64,000 bases of DNA, from positions 1 to 64,000 of the forward strand of contig NC_007798.1 in the NCBI RefSeq assembly GCF_000013165.1. Reading direction: 5' to 3'. This DNA is from Neorickettsia sennetsu str. Miyayama. Lineage in GTDB: Bacteria; Pseudomonadota; Alphaproteobacteria; Rickettsiales; Anaplasmataceae. A model generated the notes under the pieces. The model was given only the letters and a program-made list of their open reading frames with translations. It was not told where the DNA came from and ran no database searches. Below, piece by piece: positions 56,119 through 64,000 of this stretch (positions within the stretch are counted from its first letter, which is position 1; the number at the start of each line of letters is the position of its first letter). The position numbers were made by a program, and so were the translations under genes.

Positions 56119-57312
56119 GTGAATCGTTTTTTGCACGTGGTTTTGATCACGTTTGTCGTCTTCGTAGCAGATGTCGCAGTGGAAATTTATGTTCCTGCGC
56201 TGCCAAGTATTGGTGTTTTTTTTTCGGCAACAGCAATGGCTGTGAAGGCAAGTATAAGTAGTAATATATTGGGTCTAGCTCTTTCTAGCCTCTTTTGGGG
56301 TACGGTTTCTGATTTATGGGGAAGAAAACTTGCTTTGCTTTTAGGTTCGTTAGTTTTTGTTGTTTCTAGTGTTCTTTGTATTTTTTCTGCTTCGATCGAT
56401 GCATTGGTTTTCTTCAGGTTTCTACAAGGTATTGGGCAAGGTGTTGCAGTAGTTGTAGGTTTCGCTAGCGTGAAAGATTTTTATTCTGGTGAAAAATGTG
56501 CGCAGGTTATTTCTAAATTATCTTCTGTGGTTGCGGTCTCTCCGACGTTTGCGCCTATTTTAGGTACTGTTATCCTTTTTTATTTCAGTTGGCACTATAT
56601 TTTCTTGTTTCTTGCCTCACTAGGATTGGTGTGTCTGTTGCTATTAGTTTTCTTTTTTCAAGATACGCTAAAGGAGAGAAATCCCGCTTCACTAAGGGGT
56701 CTTCTTAATTCTTATATTCGAATAGCGACTAATAAAAGTTACGTCCTTTATTCTGCCATAACAGTGATTACTTTCATGTGGCTCTGGAATGTTATCAGTT
56801 CTGCTCCTTTTTTATTACTCGAAGATATGGGTGTTACAATCCAGGAATACGGGTATCTGGTAGCAATTAACGTGATGGGTTTCTTACTGGGTACAATCTT
56901 AAACAGTAAATATATTCCAAAGGTAGGGCTCAAGAAGTTGGTAGCATTTGGATTAGCTCTTCCGCTACTTAGTGAGGTGTTGCTTATTCTTCTTCATTAC
57001 ACTACTGGGTTTTCACCACTTATACTTGAATGTATATGGTTTTTCAGCGCTATGGGACTTGCGTTCGTAATTGGGAATTCAACTACGCTTGCTCTTGACC
57101 AAGTTGGTGAATCTAACAATGGCAAAGCTACTGCACTCCTAGTATGTTCGGAAATGGCGCTGGGTTCATTGAGTGTCTACTTAAATGCACCTTTTTATGA
57201 TGGGACAATAGTTCCGCTGTCGTTATTCACAATTGTGTCAGTTCTTGCAAGTATGATAGTGTTCTACTATGCAGTGAGGAATCCCGGTAATACCGTAAAA
57301 CCAGCTAGATAG
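56119..57312 (+). CDS. Bcr/CflA-type MFS transporter
   Basis: Twelve-helix major facilitator protein of 397 aa. AVEIYVPALPSIGVFF (about 18-33) is the Bcr/CflA opening motif, GTVSDLWGRKLALLLGSLVF (about 60-79) is the MFS motif A, and RFLQGIGQGVAVVVGFASVKD (about 97-117) is the following conserved helix. These proteins export drugs or small metabolites; the substrate is unknown. GTG start 8 bases after the pstS stop, so likely co-transcribed. Confidence 0.88.
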   Translation: MNRFLHVVLITFVVFVADVAVEIYVPALPSIGVFFSATAMAVKASISSNILGLALSSLFWGTVSDLWGRKLALLLGSLVFVVSSVLCIFSASIDALVFFRFLQGIGQGVAVVVGFASVKDFYSGEKCAQVISKLSSVVAVSPTFAPILGTVILFYFSWHYIFLFLASLGLVCLLLLVFFFQDTLKERNPASLRGLLNSYIRIATNKSYVLYSAITVITFMWLWNVISSAPFLLLEDMGVTIQEYGYLVAINVMGFLLGTILNSKYIPKVGLKKLVAFGLALPLLSEVLLILLHYTTGFSPLILECIWFFSAMGLAFVIGNSTTLALDQVGESNNGKATALLVCSEMALGSLSVYLNAPFYDGTIVPLSLFTIVSVLASMIVFYYAVRNPGNTVKPAR

Positions 57313-57338
57313 ATACCAGGTTGGTTCTCATCCGCACG

Positions 57339-58232
57339 TTAGTTTTGCTTCCTCTGGTTCCTTTTATATTTCTTGTTTTTGTACTCGCAGCATGCAATGT
57401 AACTGGTGCCACATAAGATTATCGTTGCCCCAAAAGATACTCTAAATGATATACTTTCTGAAAAGCCGTAGTATCCTATTGCTGTCGAAACAATCAGTAC
57501 AAGAAAATAAAATGGCATGACTAGACTGAGTTCATTTGTGTACATAATTGCTCCAATCCCGCTGACGAAGTAAACAAAAGCAATCAATCCAAAGTAGTGA
57601 ATCTTTTCCCAGAATGGCCCTGGGATGTCTGTAAAATTTCTATAAGCTGCTAAGAGTCCGGAAAATAATGTAATAAAAAACATAATGAAAAACGATTGAG
57701 TCACTATGGACTCCCTTTTTCCGTACCTTGCTGTAGCCAAATCGTAAAGCACCCATAGAAAAGTCGCAAGAATTACATAAAGAGAGTAGTAGTTAAAGGT
57801 GTAATGGTTGGGGTTTATTATGATGATTGCCCCTATGAAGCCTGTAACTAGTGCAGTAGCTTTACTCGCTCCGATTTTCTCACGTAGAACAATACATGAC
57901 GCAAAACTGCAAAGAAGAGGATACAGAAGCGTTATTGCTGAAACCTGTGCGAATTCCATATTGTTGTACGCATAGACAAGCAACAGCTGTGCGGAGACGG
58001 TAAGAGATGCTCGCAGTATATATGATGCCCATGAGGTGCTTTGCCTGATCTCCCTGTTTTTATAGACTGCAAAGGGGAGGATAAAAATAAAGCCGCTTGC
58101 ATTGAGGAAAAAGGCAAGTACAAGCCTATCTATTTGTGTTCCCAAAATTCTGTACGAGGCGCACATGAATGCAGCAGTAAACATGTGCACAAGCATCCAT
58201 AATATTGCCTTCAAGTTGTTGTTAGGGATCAT
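57339..58232 (-). CDS. EamA/DMT-family transporter
   Basis: Ten-helix metabolite transporter of 297 aa with two EamA halves, the first ending LLYPLLCSFASCIVLREKIGASKATALVTGFIGAIII-like (about 100-136). In Rickettsiales members of this family include S-adenosylmethionine importers; the substrate here is not readable from sequence. The C-terminus is very basic (KNKKYKRNQRKQN). Convergent with the MFS gene. Confidence 0.85.
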   Translation of the reverse strand: MIPNNNLKAILWMLVHMFTAAFMCASYRILGTQIDRLVLAFFLNASGFIFILPFAVYKNREIRQSTSWASYILRASLTVSAQLLLVYAYNNMEFAQVSAITLLYPLLCSFASCIVLREKIGASKATALVTGFIGAIIIINPNHYTFNYYSLYVILATFLWVLYDLATARYGKRESIVTQSFFIMFFITLFSGLLAAYRNFTDIPGPFWEKIHYFGLIAFVYFVSGIGAIMYTNELSLVMPFYFLVLIVSTAIGYYGFSESISFRVSFGATIILCGTSYIACCEYKNKKYKRNQRKQN

Positions 58233-58541
58233 AAACAGTTATCTTTAATGTATATGAGTTAATGCCGAAAACTTTCATCCTAGCTTTTGCAGAATACAGT
58301 CATTAGTTTTTCACACTTATTGAAACACTTCCGTTTTTATATCAAGCAAAAGATCTGTAATTGTTGTACTTTGTGTAAAAAGTAAGAGATTCATATTGGG
58401 AGTTTTTGTAAAGTATCATTCGGACTATGTAAAGAGGGTATTTAACGTTAGAGTATTAGCTATCTATGGGATTATCGTCCGTATTGTGCCTCATAATTCT
58501 TACTTAAGAATTTTTATTTACAGCTTTTCAATCGTTAATGT
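58233..58541. other. Intergenic region before the SURF1 gene
   Basis: About 310 bp between divergent genes, AT-rich. Apart from the palindrome at 58495-58512 I see nothing. Confidence 0.45.
58495..58512. promoter_or_regulatory. Operator-like palindrome upstream of SURF1 gene
   Basis: Perfect inverted repeat AATTCTTA-CT-TAAGAATT, 29 bp before the ATG. Its size fits a dimeric repressor site, but it could also be chance in AT-rich DNA. Confidence 0.35.
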
Positions 58542-59210
58542 ATGGAAAAAGCTTTTGTTCTCTGCATTTTAATCTCTTTCTTTTTGGGTTGTTGGCAAGT
58601 AAAGAGGTTCCTTTTTAAACGTGAGGCATATGAAAATATTACAACGTGCCATGCTACCACCCTAGGTGATCCACGCAAATACTGTAATTTTGTTGGTAAG
58701 CTTAGTTTCTACGAATATGGTGATATTTATCTCCTCTATAAGGATTCCAGGCATTTCAATATACTCGTTCCATTTGCTGCTGAGGGGAAAGTTGTTCTAG
58801 TGAATGTCGGTTATGTTAGGAAAGAAGAAAAAGATAGGGCAAGAGAGATGATTCTCCAGATCTTAAAATCTCACAAAGAGTTTGTTTTCAAAGGTTACTT
58901 ATCTCCAGTAAGAGGATCTAAAATTCCTCTTGTCAGAAACGACGTTACTAATTTAGAACTTTATTCTCTAGATATGAAAGAAATTGGGTCGAATTTTAGG
59001 TTACCAGTTCTAGAATATATTCTGTACTCAACTTCGAATGATTTTATCGCGATCTATCCTGAGATGATTTTATCACTTCAGAGGCCGCAGCTGAAAATAA
59101 TGATGCACTTCTGGTATGCGTTCATGTGGTATGCAGTTGCGTGTATCGGACTGATTTACTATTTCTTTGGCTCGAGAAAGATAGCACAGACCTCACCTTC
59201 CAATGAATAA
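58542..59210 (+). CDS. SURF1-family cytochrome oxidase assembly protein
   Basis: Inner-membrane protein of 222 aa with N-terminal (about 4-20) and C-terminal (about 186-210) helices flanking a periplasmic domain, the SURF1 layout. LISFFLGCWQVKRFLFKREAYENI and VLVNVGYVRKEEKDRA match the family. It assists haem insertion or assembly of cytochrome c oxidase. ATG at 58542. Confidence 0.88.
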   Translation: MEKAFVLCILISFFLGCWQVKRFLFKREAYENITTCHATTLGDPRKYCNFVGKLSFYEYGDIYLLYKDSRHFNILVPFAAEGKVVLVNVGYVRKEEKDRAREMILQILKSHKEFVFKGYLSPVRGSKIPLVRNDVTNLELYSLDMKEIGSNFRLPVLEYILYSTSNDFIAIYPEMILSLQRPQLKIMMHFWYAFMWYAVACIGLIYYFFGSRKIAQTSPSNE

Positions 59211-59259
59211 GGGCATCCATCCTCCATTTCCCTAGCAGACATCAGTAAAAACACACAAA

Positions 59260-59310
59260 GCTCCTGTTAGACGTCTCTTTGTTGAAGATCTAACCTAACA
59301 GCGCGAGCTT
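59260..59310. terminator. Bidirectional terminator between SURF1 gene and rho
   Basis: CTGTTAG (59265-59271) / CTAACAG (59296-59302), extended by AGCTC (59260-59264) / GAGCT (59306-59310) across a small bulge. It lies between the convergent SURF1 and rho genes, with T-rich DNA beyond. Confidence 0.5.
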
Positions 59311-59312
59311 CT

Positions 59313-60824
59313 TCAGTTGTTAACTTTTTTATCCATAAAGAGGAAAAACTCTTCGTTATTTTTCGTTCTTTGCAGCTTGTCTATTATGAATTCGATTGCA
59401 TCTGCATCCGTCATCTGGTTAAGAATCCGTCTCAAGACCCAAACTTTGTTCAGGATAGAGCGTTCTAGAAGGAGTTCTTCTTTTCTTGTGCCTGACTTAG
59501 TTATATCAATCGCTGGAAACAGACGCTTTTCTGCAAGCTTCCTATCAAGAATTATTTCGGAGTTACCAGTACCCTTAAACTCTTCGTAAATAAGTTCGTC
59601 CATCCTTGAGCCAGTATCTACAAGCGCAGTTCCAATAATAGTCAAGGACCCACCTCCCTCAATATTGCGTGCCGCTCCGAAGAGACGCTTTGCTTTTTGA
59701 AGGGCATTGGAATCAACACCGCCACTCAAAAGTTTGCCAGAAGACGGAACAACAGAATTGTATGCCCTGGCCAAACGAGTAATCGAATCAAGTAAAATAA
59801 CGACGTGTTTTCCCTGTTCGACCAGTCTTTTTGCTTTTTCAATTGCAAATTCGGCAACGTATACGTGTTTGTCCGCTGGTTCGTCGAATGTCGAGCTCAC
59901 GACCTCTGCATTTACTGACCTGCGCATATCGGTGACCTCTTCTGGTCGCTCATCAATGAGGAGGATTATCAAGTGTATATCCGGATAGTTCGCAGAAATA
60001 GAGTGCGCGATGTTTTGCAGGAGAATAGTCTTACCAGTTTTTGGTTGTGCAACTATAAGCGCTCTTTGTCCTCTTCCGAGCGGAGCAACGATATCAATAA
60101 TCCTACCGCTTAAGTCACAGTTTTTTGACTCCACAGGCCGTGTGGACTTTTCACATTCAAGCTTTATTGGAGTATCTGGATAAAGAGGAACCAAACTCTC
60201 GAAGGCAACATACCTTCTGGCAACAGACGCAGGACTGTTATTGATTTCCAATGCCTTAGAAAGTGCAAAATACCTTTCGCCTTTTTTTGGAGCTCTTACT
60301 TCGCCATAGATTAGGTCACCTGTCCTAATTCCGAGTCTTCGTACCTGTCCTGGTGAGATATAAATGTCATCTTGGTTCGCAAGATAGTTATATACAGAGG
60401 ATCGCATGAAGGCAAAACCTTCGTTCAGGACCTCAGCTACGCCGGAACTCATTATAACCTTCTTGGTTTGACTGTCTGCGACTTCGCTCTGTGCTATGAG
60501 GATTATCAGATCCTGCTTTGACATCCCAGCTAGATTCTGCAAATTTAATGACTCTGCCATTGTTAAAAGCTCTCGTGCACTTTTTGAACGCAAGTCAGAC
60601 AAGTTAATAACCTTTTCAGGATCACTAGTCATGGCGTGCTCACATCGTGTTTCTGCTATCACAGGATTCTTCGTTTCCTCAACTTTGCAAGGTTCAGCTC
60701 TTTTTCCAAGCTTCAAAGTATTTCTTTTTATCGGTGTATCACTTTTGTGTTTTTCTACCGGCGATGCTTCTCCTGCTAACGGTTCGCTCACGGTAGAGTG
60801 GTGTAAATCTTTCAGTAGTGTCAT
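59313..60824 (-). CDS. rho: Transcription termination factor Rho
   Basis: Hexameric RNA helicase ending untranslated transcripts. N-terminal Rho_N helix bundle ([21 protein letters not shown]), the RNA-binding cold-shock domain ([29 protein letters not shown]), then the RecA-like motor with P-loop [31 protein letters not shown] and [21 protein letters not shown]. From the ATG at 60824 it is 503 aa, with a hydrophilic ~60-residue N-terminal extension; the ATG at 60635 would give a standard 440 aa. The frame is open to 60977 through a very hydrophobic stretch. Confidence 0.93.
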   Translation of the reverse strand: MTLLKDLHHSTVSEPLAGEASPVEKHKSDTPIKRNTLKLGKRAEPCKVEETKNPVIAETRCEHAMTSDPEKVINLSDLRSKSARELLTMAESLNLQNLAGMSKQDLIILIAQSEVADSQTKKVIMSSGVAEVLNEGFAFMRSSVYNYLANQDDIYISPGQVRRLGIRTGDLIYGEVRAPKKGERYFALSKALEINNSPASVARRYVAFESLVPLYPDTPIKLECEKSTRPVESKNCDLSGRIIDIVAPLGRGQRALIVAQPKTGKTILLQNIAHSISANYPDIHLIILLIDERPEEVTDMRRSVNAEVVSSTFDEPADKHVYVAEFAIEKAKRLVEQGKHVVILLDSITRLARAYNSVVPSSGKLLSGGVDSNALQKAKRLFGAARNIEGGGSLTIIGTALVDTGSRMDELIYEEFKGTGNSEIILDRKLAEKRLFPAIDITKSGTRKEELLLERSILNKVWVLRRILNQMTDADAIEFIIDKLQRTKNNEEFFLFMDKKVNN

Positions 60825-61184
60825 GGATCGACCTAATAGTGTAAGTATTGCAAAGAAAACAAGACAAATCGTAGCCCAAAGAAAAATAGAGAAAAGAAAG
60901 AACACAGCCAAACCCACACGCTTACAAAGTGACGTAAGGCCGGTCCAACCAAAGGCACTGACTAACACGCTTTTCACATGCAGTCAATAAGGACGCTGGG
61001 CGTTACCGATTCCAAACATGCACCCGAATACAGATGCTGTTTAATAAAAGCCAATTCAGACACTAAGTCTACGCTTTTCTATTTTCTATTTCAAGAACCT
61101 ACAAGCCTAAACAACAGAATCGGATTATGATAAAGGAAACTCTAACATAAATAAGTAAATATTACCTTCTGGTAGGTACGATTT
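60825..61184. other. Spacer between rho and comM
   Basis: About 360 bp between divergent genes. It contains the hydrophobic in-frame extension of rho (60825-60977). No RNA gene seen. Confidence 0.4.
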
Positions 61185-62690
61185 TTGTTTACGGAGATTC
61201 ATACAATTTCAATTCAGGGGCTTAGTCTAGTCAAAATAGGAGTTCAAGTTGCTATATCACCTGGACTGCCATGTTTTAACATTGTTGGTTTGCCTGATAA
61301 ATCAATCAGTGAGTCTAAGGAAAGAATAAGGGCGGCACTCCTCCATATAGGTTTGTCCTTACCTAAAAAGAGAATAACAGTTAATCTTTCCCCAGCAGGT
61401 TTGACAAAAATAGGGACACACTATGATCTTCCAATAGCGCTTGGTGTAATTCAGTTGTTGGATAGTAATTTTGTTAACAGAAATTTTTCAGAGTTTGTCG
61501 TACTTGGTGAATTGTCCCTAGATGCTTCGGTAAAGGGTGTTGCGGGAGTCCTTCCAGCGGCTATTTATGCTAAAGAACGCAATCTGTGGCTAGTTTGTCC
61601 ATGGGAGAATAGGATAGAAGCACGTATTTCTAAGAATAAGAAGCTTCTACCGATCGCCTCACTAAATGAATTGACATCATTTTTAATGGGGAAATCTACA
61701 CCCAAAAAGATTTGCGATACCTTTGTGCTGGAGGAAGATTCCTATCCTGATATGAAGGATGTTAAAGGGCAAAAAATTGCAAAGCGGGCAATCGAAATAG
61801 CTGCCGCAGGTGGACATCACATGCTTATGCGTGGACCTCCCGGTACTGGTAAATCGATGCTTGCGAAGAGAATCGTCGGCATCATGCCACCCCTTTTGCC
61901 CAAGGAGATCATGGAAGTGAATACGATTATCAGTGTCTCTGGGGAGTTTACAAATAAGATTTATAGAAAACGTCCCTTTCGAGAGCCACATCAATCAGCT
62001 TCAGCTGCAGCAATGATCGGTGGTGGTGCAGTACCAAAACCAGGTGAGGTGACACTTGCACACAATGGAGTACTTTTTCTGGATGAAATGGCTGAGTTTT
62101 CTAGTCATGTATTAGATACACTCAGACAGGTGCTGGAAACAGGTGAGGTAACAATATCTCGTGCAAATATGAAATTGACTTACCCTGCGTCTTTTCAGTT
62201 GATAGGCGCTATGAATCCCTGTAGATGTGGCTATTTGGGCTATCTTCCGGAAAAGGAGTGTAAAAATTCGAAGAAATGCGGACTGGAGTACATGAAAACG
62301 ATTTCAGGTCCTTTTCTCGATAGGATAGATATCTTTGTGAATATGGAACCGATAAACAAGAATCAGTTTTTTGAATCGCAGGATGGAGAATCGTCTGCTT
62401 TAATCAGAAAGAGAGTTATTGCCGCGCGAAACAAGCAATATGAAAGGTACAATAAAGTGAAGTTCAGTTTGAACTGTCACATGGACAATCACGCGCTTGC
62501 CGAACATGTTTCACTTGATAATGAAACAAGGGAGTTCCTAAAGGCTACTTTTGAGAAAGGTTATATTTCCCTACGTGGTCACGACCGTATACTGAAGGTG
62601 GCACGCACTATAGCAGACCTTGATGGTTCGGATGAGGTGAAAAAAGCTCATCTAACTGAGGCGCTTTACTATAGGATGAGTCAAAATTAA
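61185..62690 (+). CDS. comM: ComM/YifB Mg-chelatase-like AAA+ ATPase
   Basis: AAA+ protein of 501 aa, the branch-migration helicase type that helps integrate single-stranded DNA during transformation. N-terminal ChlI domain (HTISIQGLSLVKIGVQVAIS, GLPDKSISESKERIRAAL, LSPAGLTKIGTHYDLPIALG). Walker A is MRGPPGTGKSMLAKRI, Walker B region LFLDEMAEFSSHVLDTLRQ, then MNPCRCGYLG with a Cys-rich insert and a C-terminal Mg_chelatase_C domain ending YYRMSQN. Start is TTG at 61185 by homology with the family N-terminus. Confidence 0.93.
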   Translation: MFTEIHTISIQGLSLVKIGVQVAISPGLPCFNIVGLPDKSISESKERIRAALLHIGLSLPKKRITVNLSPAGLTKIGTHYDLPIALGVIQLLDSNFVNRNFSEFVVLGELSLDASVKGVAGVLPAAIYAKERNLWLVCPWENRIEARISKNKKLLPIASLNELTSFLMGKSTPKKICDTFVLEEDSYPDMKDVKGQKIAKRAIEIAAAGGHHMLMRGPPGTGKSMLAKRIVGIMPPLLPKEIMEVNTIISVSGEFTNKIYRKRPFREPHQSASAAAMIGGGAVPKPGEVTLAHNGVLFLDEMAEFSSHVLDTLRQVLETGEVTISRANMKLTYPASFQLIGAMNPCRCGYLGYLPEKECKNSKKCGLEYMKTISGPFLDRIDIFVNMEPINKNQFFESQDGESSALIRKRVIAARNKQYERYNKVKFSLNCHMDNHALAEHVSLDNETREFLKATFEKGYISLRGHDRILKVARTIADLDGSDEVKKAHLTEALYYRMSQN

Positions 62691-62873
62691 GAGAATAGTT
62701 GCGTTTATATGTAGACTCATATTAGCGTACGCACACAACCTTATAGCTCAGTCTATGGACCGCACCTTACTTTTTGGCTGTGGAGTTATTTAGTAGTGTG
62801 TGGCGAGATTCTGTAGGGTTGTAGAGTGTGTCATGGGCTGTGTTGGTGCTTGAATTGAAATTTACTAAAGAAA

Positions 62874-63851
62874 GTGTTTGTGACACCGAATCCAGAAGGT
62901 TATGAGTCATCTCATACCAAAAAATTCTCTGGGTGGGTTATACGCACTGCATCTGTTTTTCTTTTTCTGAGCTCTGCGGCTATTCTTGCTGTTCAGATAG
63001 CAAAAAGGATACCTTGGATGGATGATGGGATCGTAACAAAAAGCTGGTGGTGTTTTGTATATCTTCAGTGAGTTGGCTTCCTTCTGACTCTTACTTTGAT
63101 ACTCGGACTATCTGAATTTAATTGTGCTGATATTTGCGCAAGCGAAGCAGACCATAATGAGCAAAGTCGGGGTAGAAGGGTACTTTTGGAAGTTTGCTCT
63201 TTCTACATGTGCTTTGTGCTTTCTTTAGTACTTATTTGCATTACCGCAGTCTTGGACCACAAATCAGACTTATCCTTAAGAACAAAGCGGCTACTTGCTG
63301 TTGTAGAGTGTGCGCTTTTATTCCCTCTTTTAGTGCTCTTAATAGTACGATGTTTGTGTGGTCTCGGTGCAATTCCTCCCCGTCGTGCTCCTGCAACGAT
63401 ATTATCTGAACGTACTTTTCAGGTTACGCGTAATGTTGGTCGCATAAGGGAAAGCGCCAATGTCAGGATGTATGATGTATCTACTTCGGATGGTCAGTGT
63501 GTAAGTAGTGGATTTAAGGTAGCTGCTATACTTGATGAAGAAGGGACTCCTGTAGGTGGGTAAGCCGTATACAGATTTACATATGGTGTAAGGAATGTAG
63601 CTCGACAATTCATATGAGGAGATGCTGAAAGTTTGTCCTCTGGTTTGTCACGAGATGAATTTGGGTCTAAAGAAGTCAACGTACTCGATGCTGTGGAAGA
63701 TCCTGGAGAAGGTAGGGGGGAATGGAAGAAAATCCTAGAAAATACCGATAGCTGTGTACCCGCGAACATGACACAAATAATCGCAGATCCTGATTGTTCA
63801 GATGAAGTTAGAAGGCGTTACTTAGTGAAAGCGTCGCTTTCTGCAAAGTAG
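62874..63851 (+). pseudogene. Membrane-protein gene broken by three in-frame stops
   Basis: One reading frame runs from a GTG at 62874 to a stop at 63851, interrupted by TGA (63069-63071), TAA (63561-63563) and TGA (63615-63617), with no frameshift. The pieces read like a single protein: a polar start (TPNPEGYESSHTKKFSG), a helix (about 20-42), a segment where the first TGA falls inside a hydrophobic helix (VYLQ-stop-VGFLLTLTLIL), two more helices (CFVLSLVLICITAVL, ALLFPLLVLLIVRCLCGL), then a soluble tail continuing past the later stops to DPDCSDEVRRRYLVKAS. I do not recognise the family. It may be three small genes, but the shared frame favours a decaying gene. Confidence 0.5.
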
Positions 63852-63986
63852 GTCAAAGCTGGCAAAAGAAGTGTTTTATGCAGTGTCATTGGATTATATC
63901 ATGGATATTGCAAATTAATTTAATTTTTGTTAGCCTATAGATGAAGTTATTTGCTAACTTGGTATCTTATATAACGAATAGGAGAA

Positions 63987-64000
63987 ATGAGGCTAGCAAA
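63987..64000 (+). CDS. Start of a gene running off the right edge
   Basis: An AGGAG (63980-63984) precedes an ATG at 63987 whose first codons read M-R-L-A. It lies at the end of a 135-bp AT-rich spacer. Product unknown; only four codons are visible. Confidence 0.3.

Overview
The window looks like a chromosome segment from an obligately intracellular alphaproteobacterium of the order Rickettsiales, family Anaplasmataceae, most likely a Neorickettsia. The reasons are: a lone 16S rRNA gene (36270-37765) with no 23S or 5S behind it, followed at once by sdhC-sdhD; respiratory complex I genes split over distant loci (nuoJ-K-L at 9-12 kb, nuoG-H at 44-47 kb); low coding density with AT-rich spacers; an orphan HK97-type portal gene; two ankyrin-repeat proteins; a type I secretion ABC transporter; and several secretion-effector-like proteins that I cannot match to any family. 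The genus call is inference from gene order and gene style, not from a database search.

Layout. 0-8.8 kb: parB (possibly missing its 5' end), an unknown membrane protein, a PleC-like histidine kinase, an FAD oxidoreductase, fbpA overlapping ruvX, a structured spacer, the orphan portal gene, a tiny membrane protein and pgsA. 8.9-13 kb: nuoJ, nuoK, nuoL and a small ankyrin protein. 13-18 kb: tgt, a gene-poor 0.86-kb stretch, dnaK, truA. 18-24.9 kb: accessory DNA with a large membrane-anchored ankyrin protein, a truncated sensor-like protein, an unknown protein, the RNase P RNA and a queuosine-precursor transporter with decayed copies of its own 3' end. 25-29 kb: purM, four Mrp-type antiporter genes, rsmE. 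29.5-35.9 kb: an XRE regulator, rpoZ, ribF, a serine-rich repeat protein convergent with a type I secretion ATPase, fabI, thiS and a gamma-carbonic-anhydrase-like protein. 36.2-41.1 kb: 16S rRNA, sdhCD, argS, a Bax-inhibitor-1 family protein. 41.2-43.7 kb: an 812-residue repeat protein with tyrosine motifs. 44-49.4 kb: nuoG, nuoH, a BON-domain lipoprotein, the SRP RNA and fumC. 49.7-54.9 kb: rpsF-rpsR-rplI-purB and rpsO-pnp. 55-62.7 kb: pstS, two transporters, a SURF1 protein, rho, comM. 62.8-64 kb: a decaying membrane-protein gene broken by three in-frame stops, then the first codons of another gene.

How the genes fit together. The conserved genes support aerobic respiration (complex I, succinate dehydrogenase, fumarase, cytochrome oxidase assembly), ion homeostasis (Mrp subunits), purine synthesis (purM, purB), cofactor supply (ribF, thiS) and queuosine salvage (transporter plus tgt). 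The host-facing genes are the ankyrin proteins, the repeat proteins and the secretion ATPase. The best candidate for something undescribed is the protein at 41241-43679. It has five tyrosine motifs resembling host-kinase sites (forms such as EPIY, EEIY, DEIY, EHVY) and an array of eight 21-residue repeats. Other notable items are the 129-nt foldable spacer at 6482-6610 and the in-frame nonsense codons at 62874-63851.
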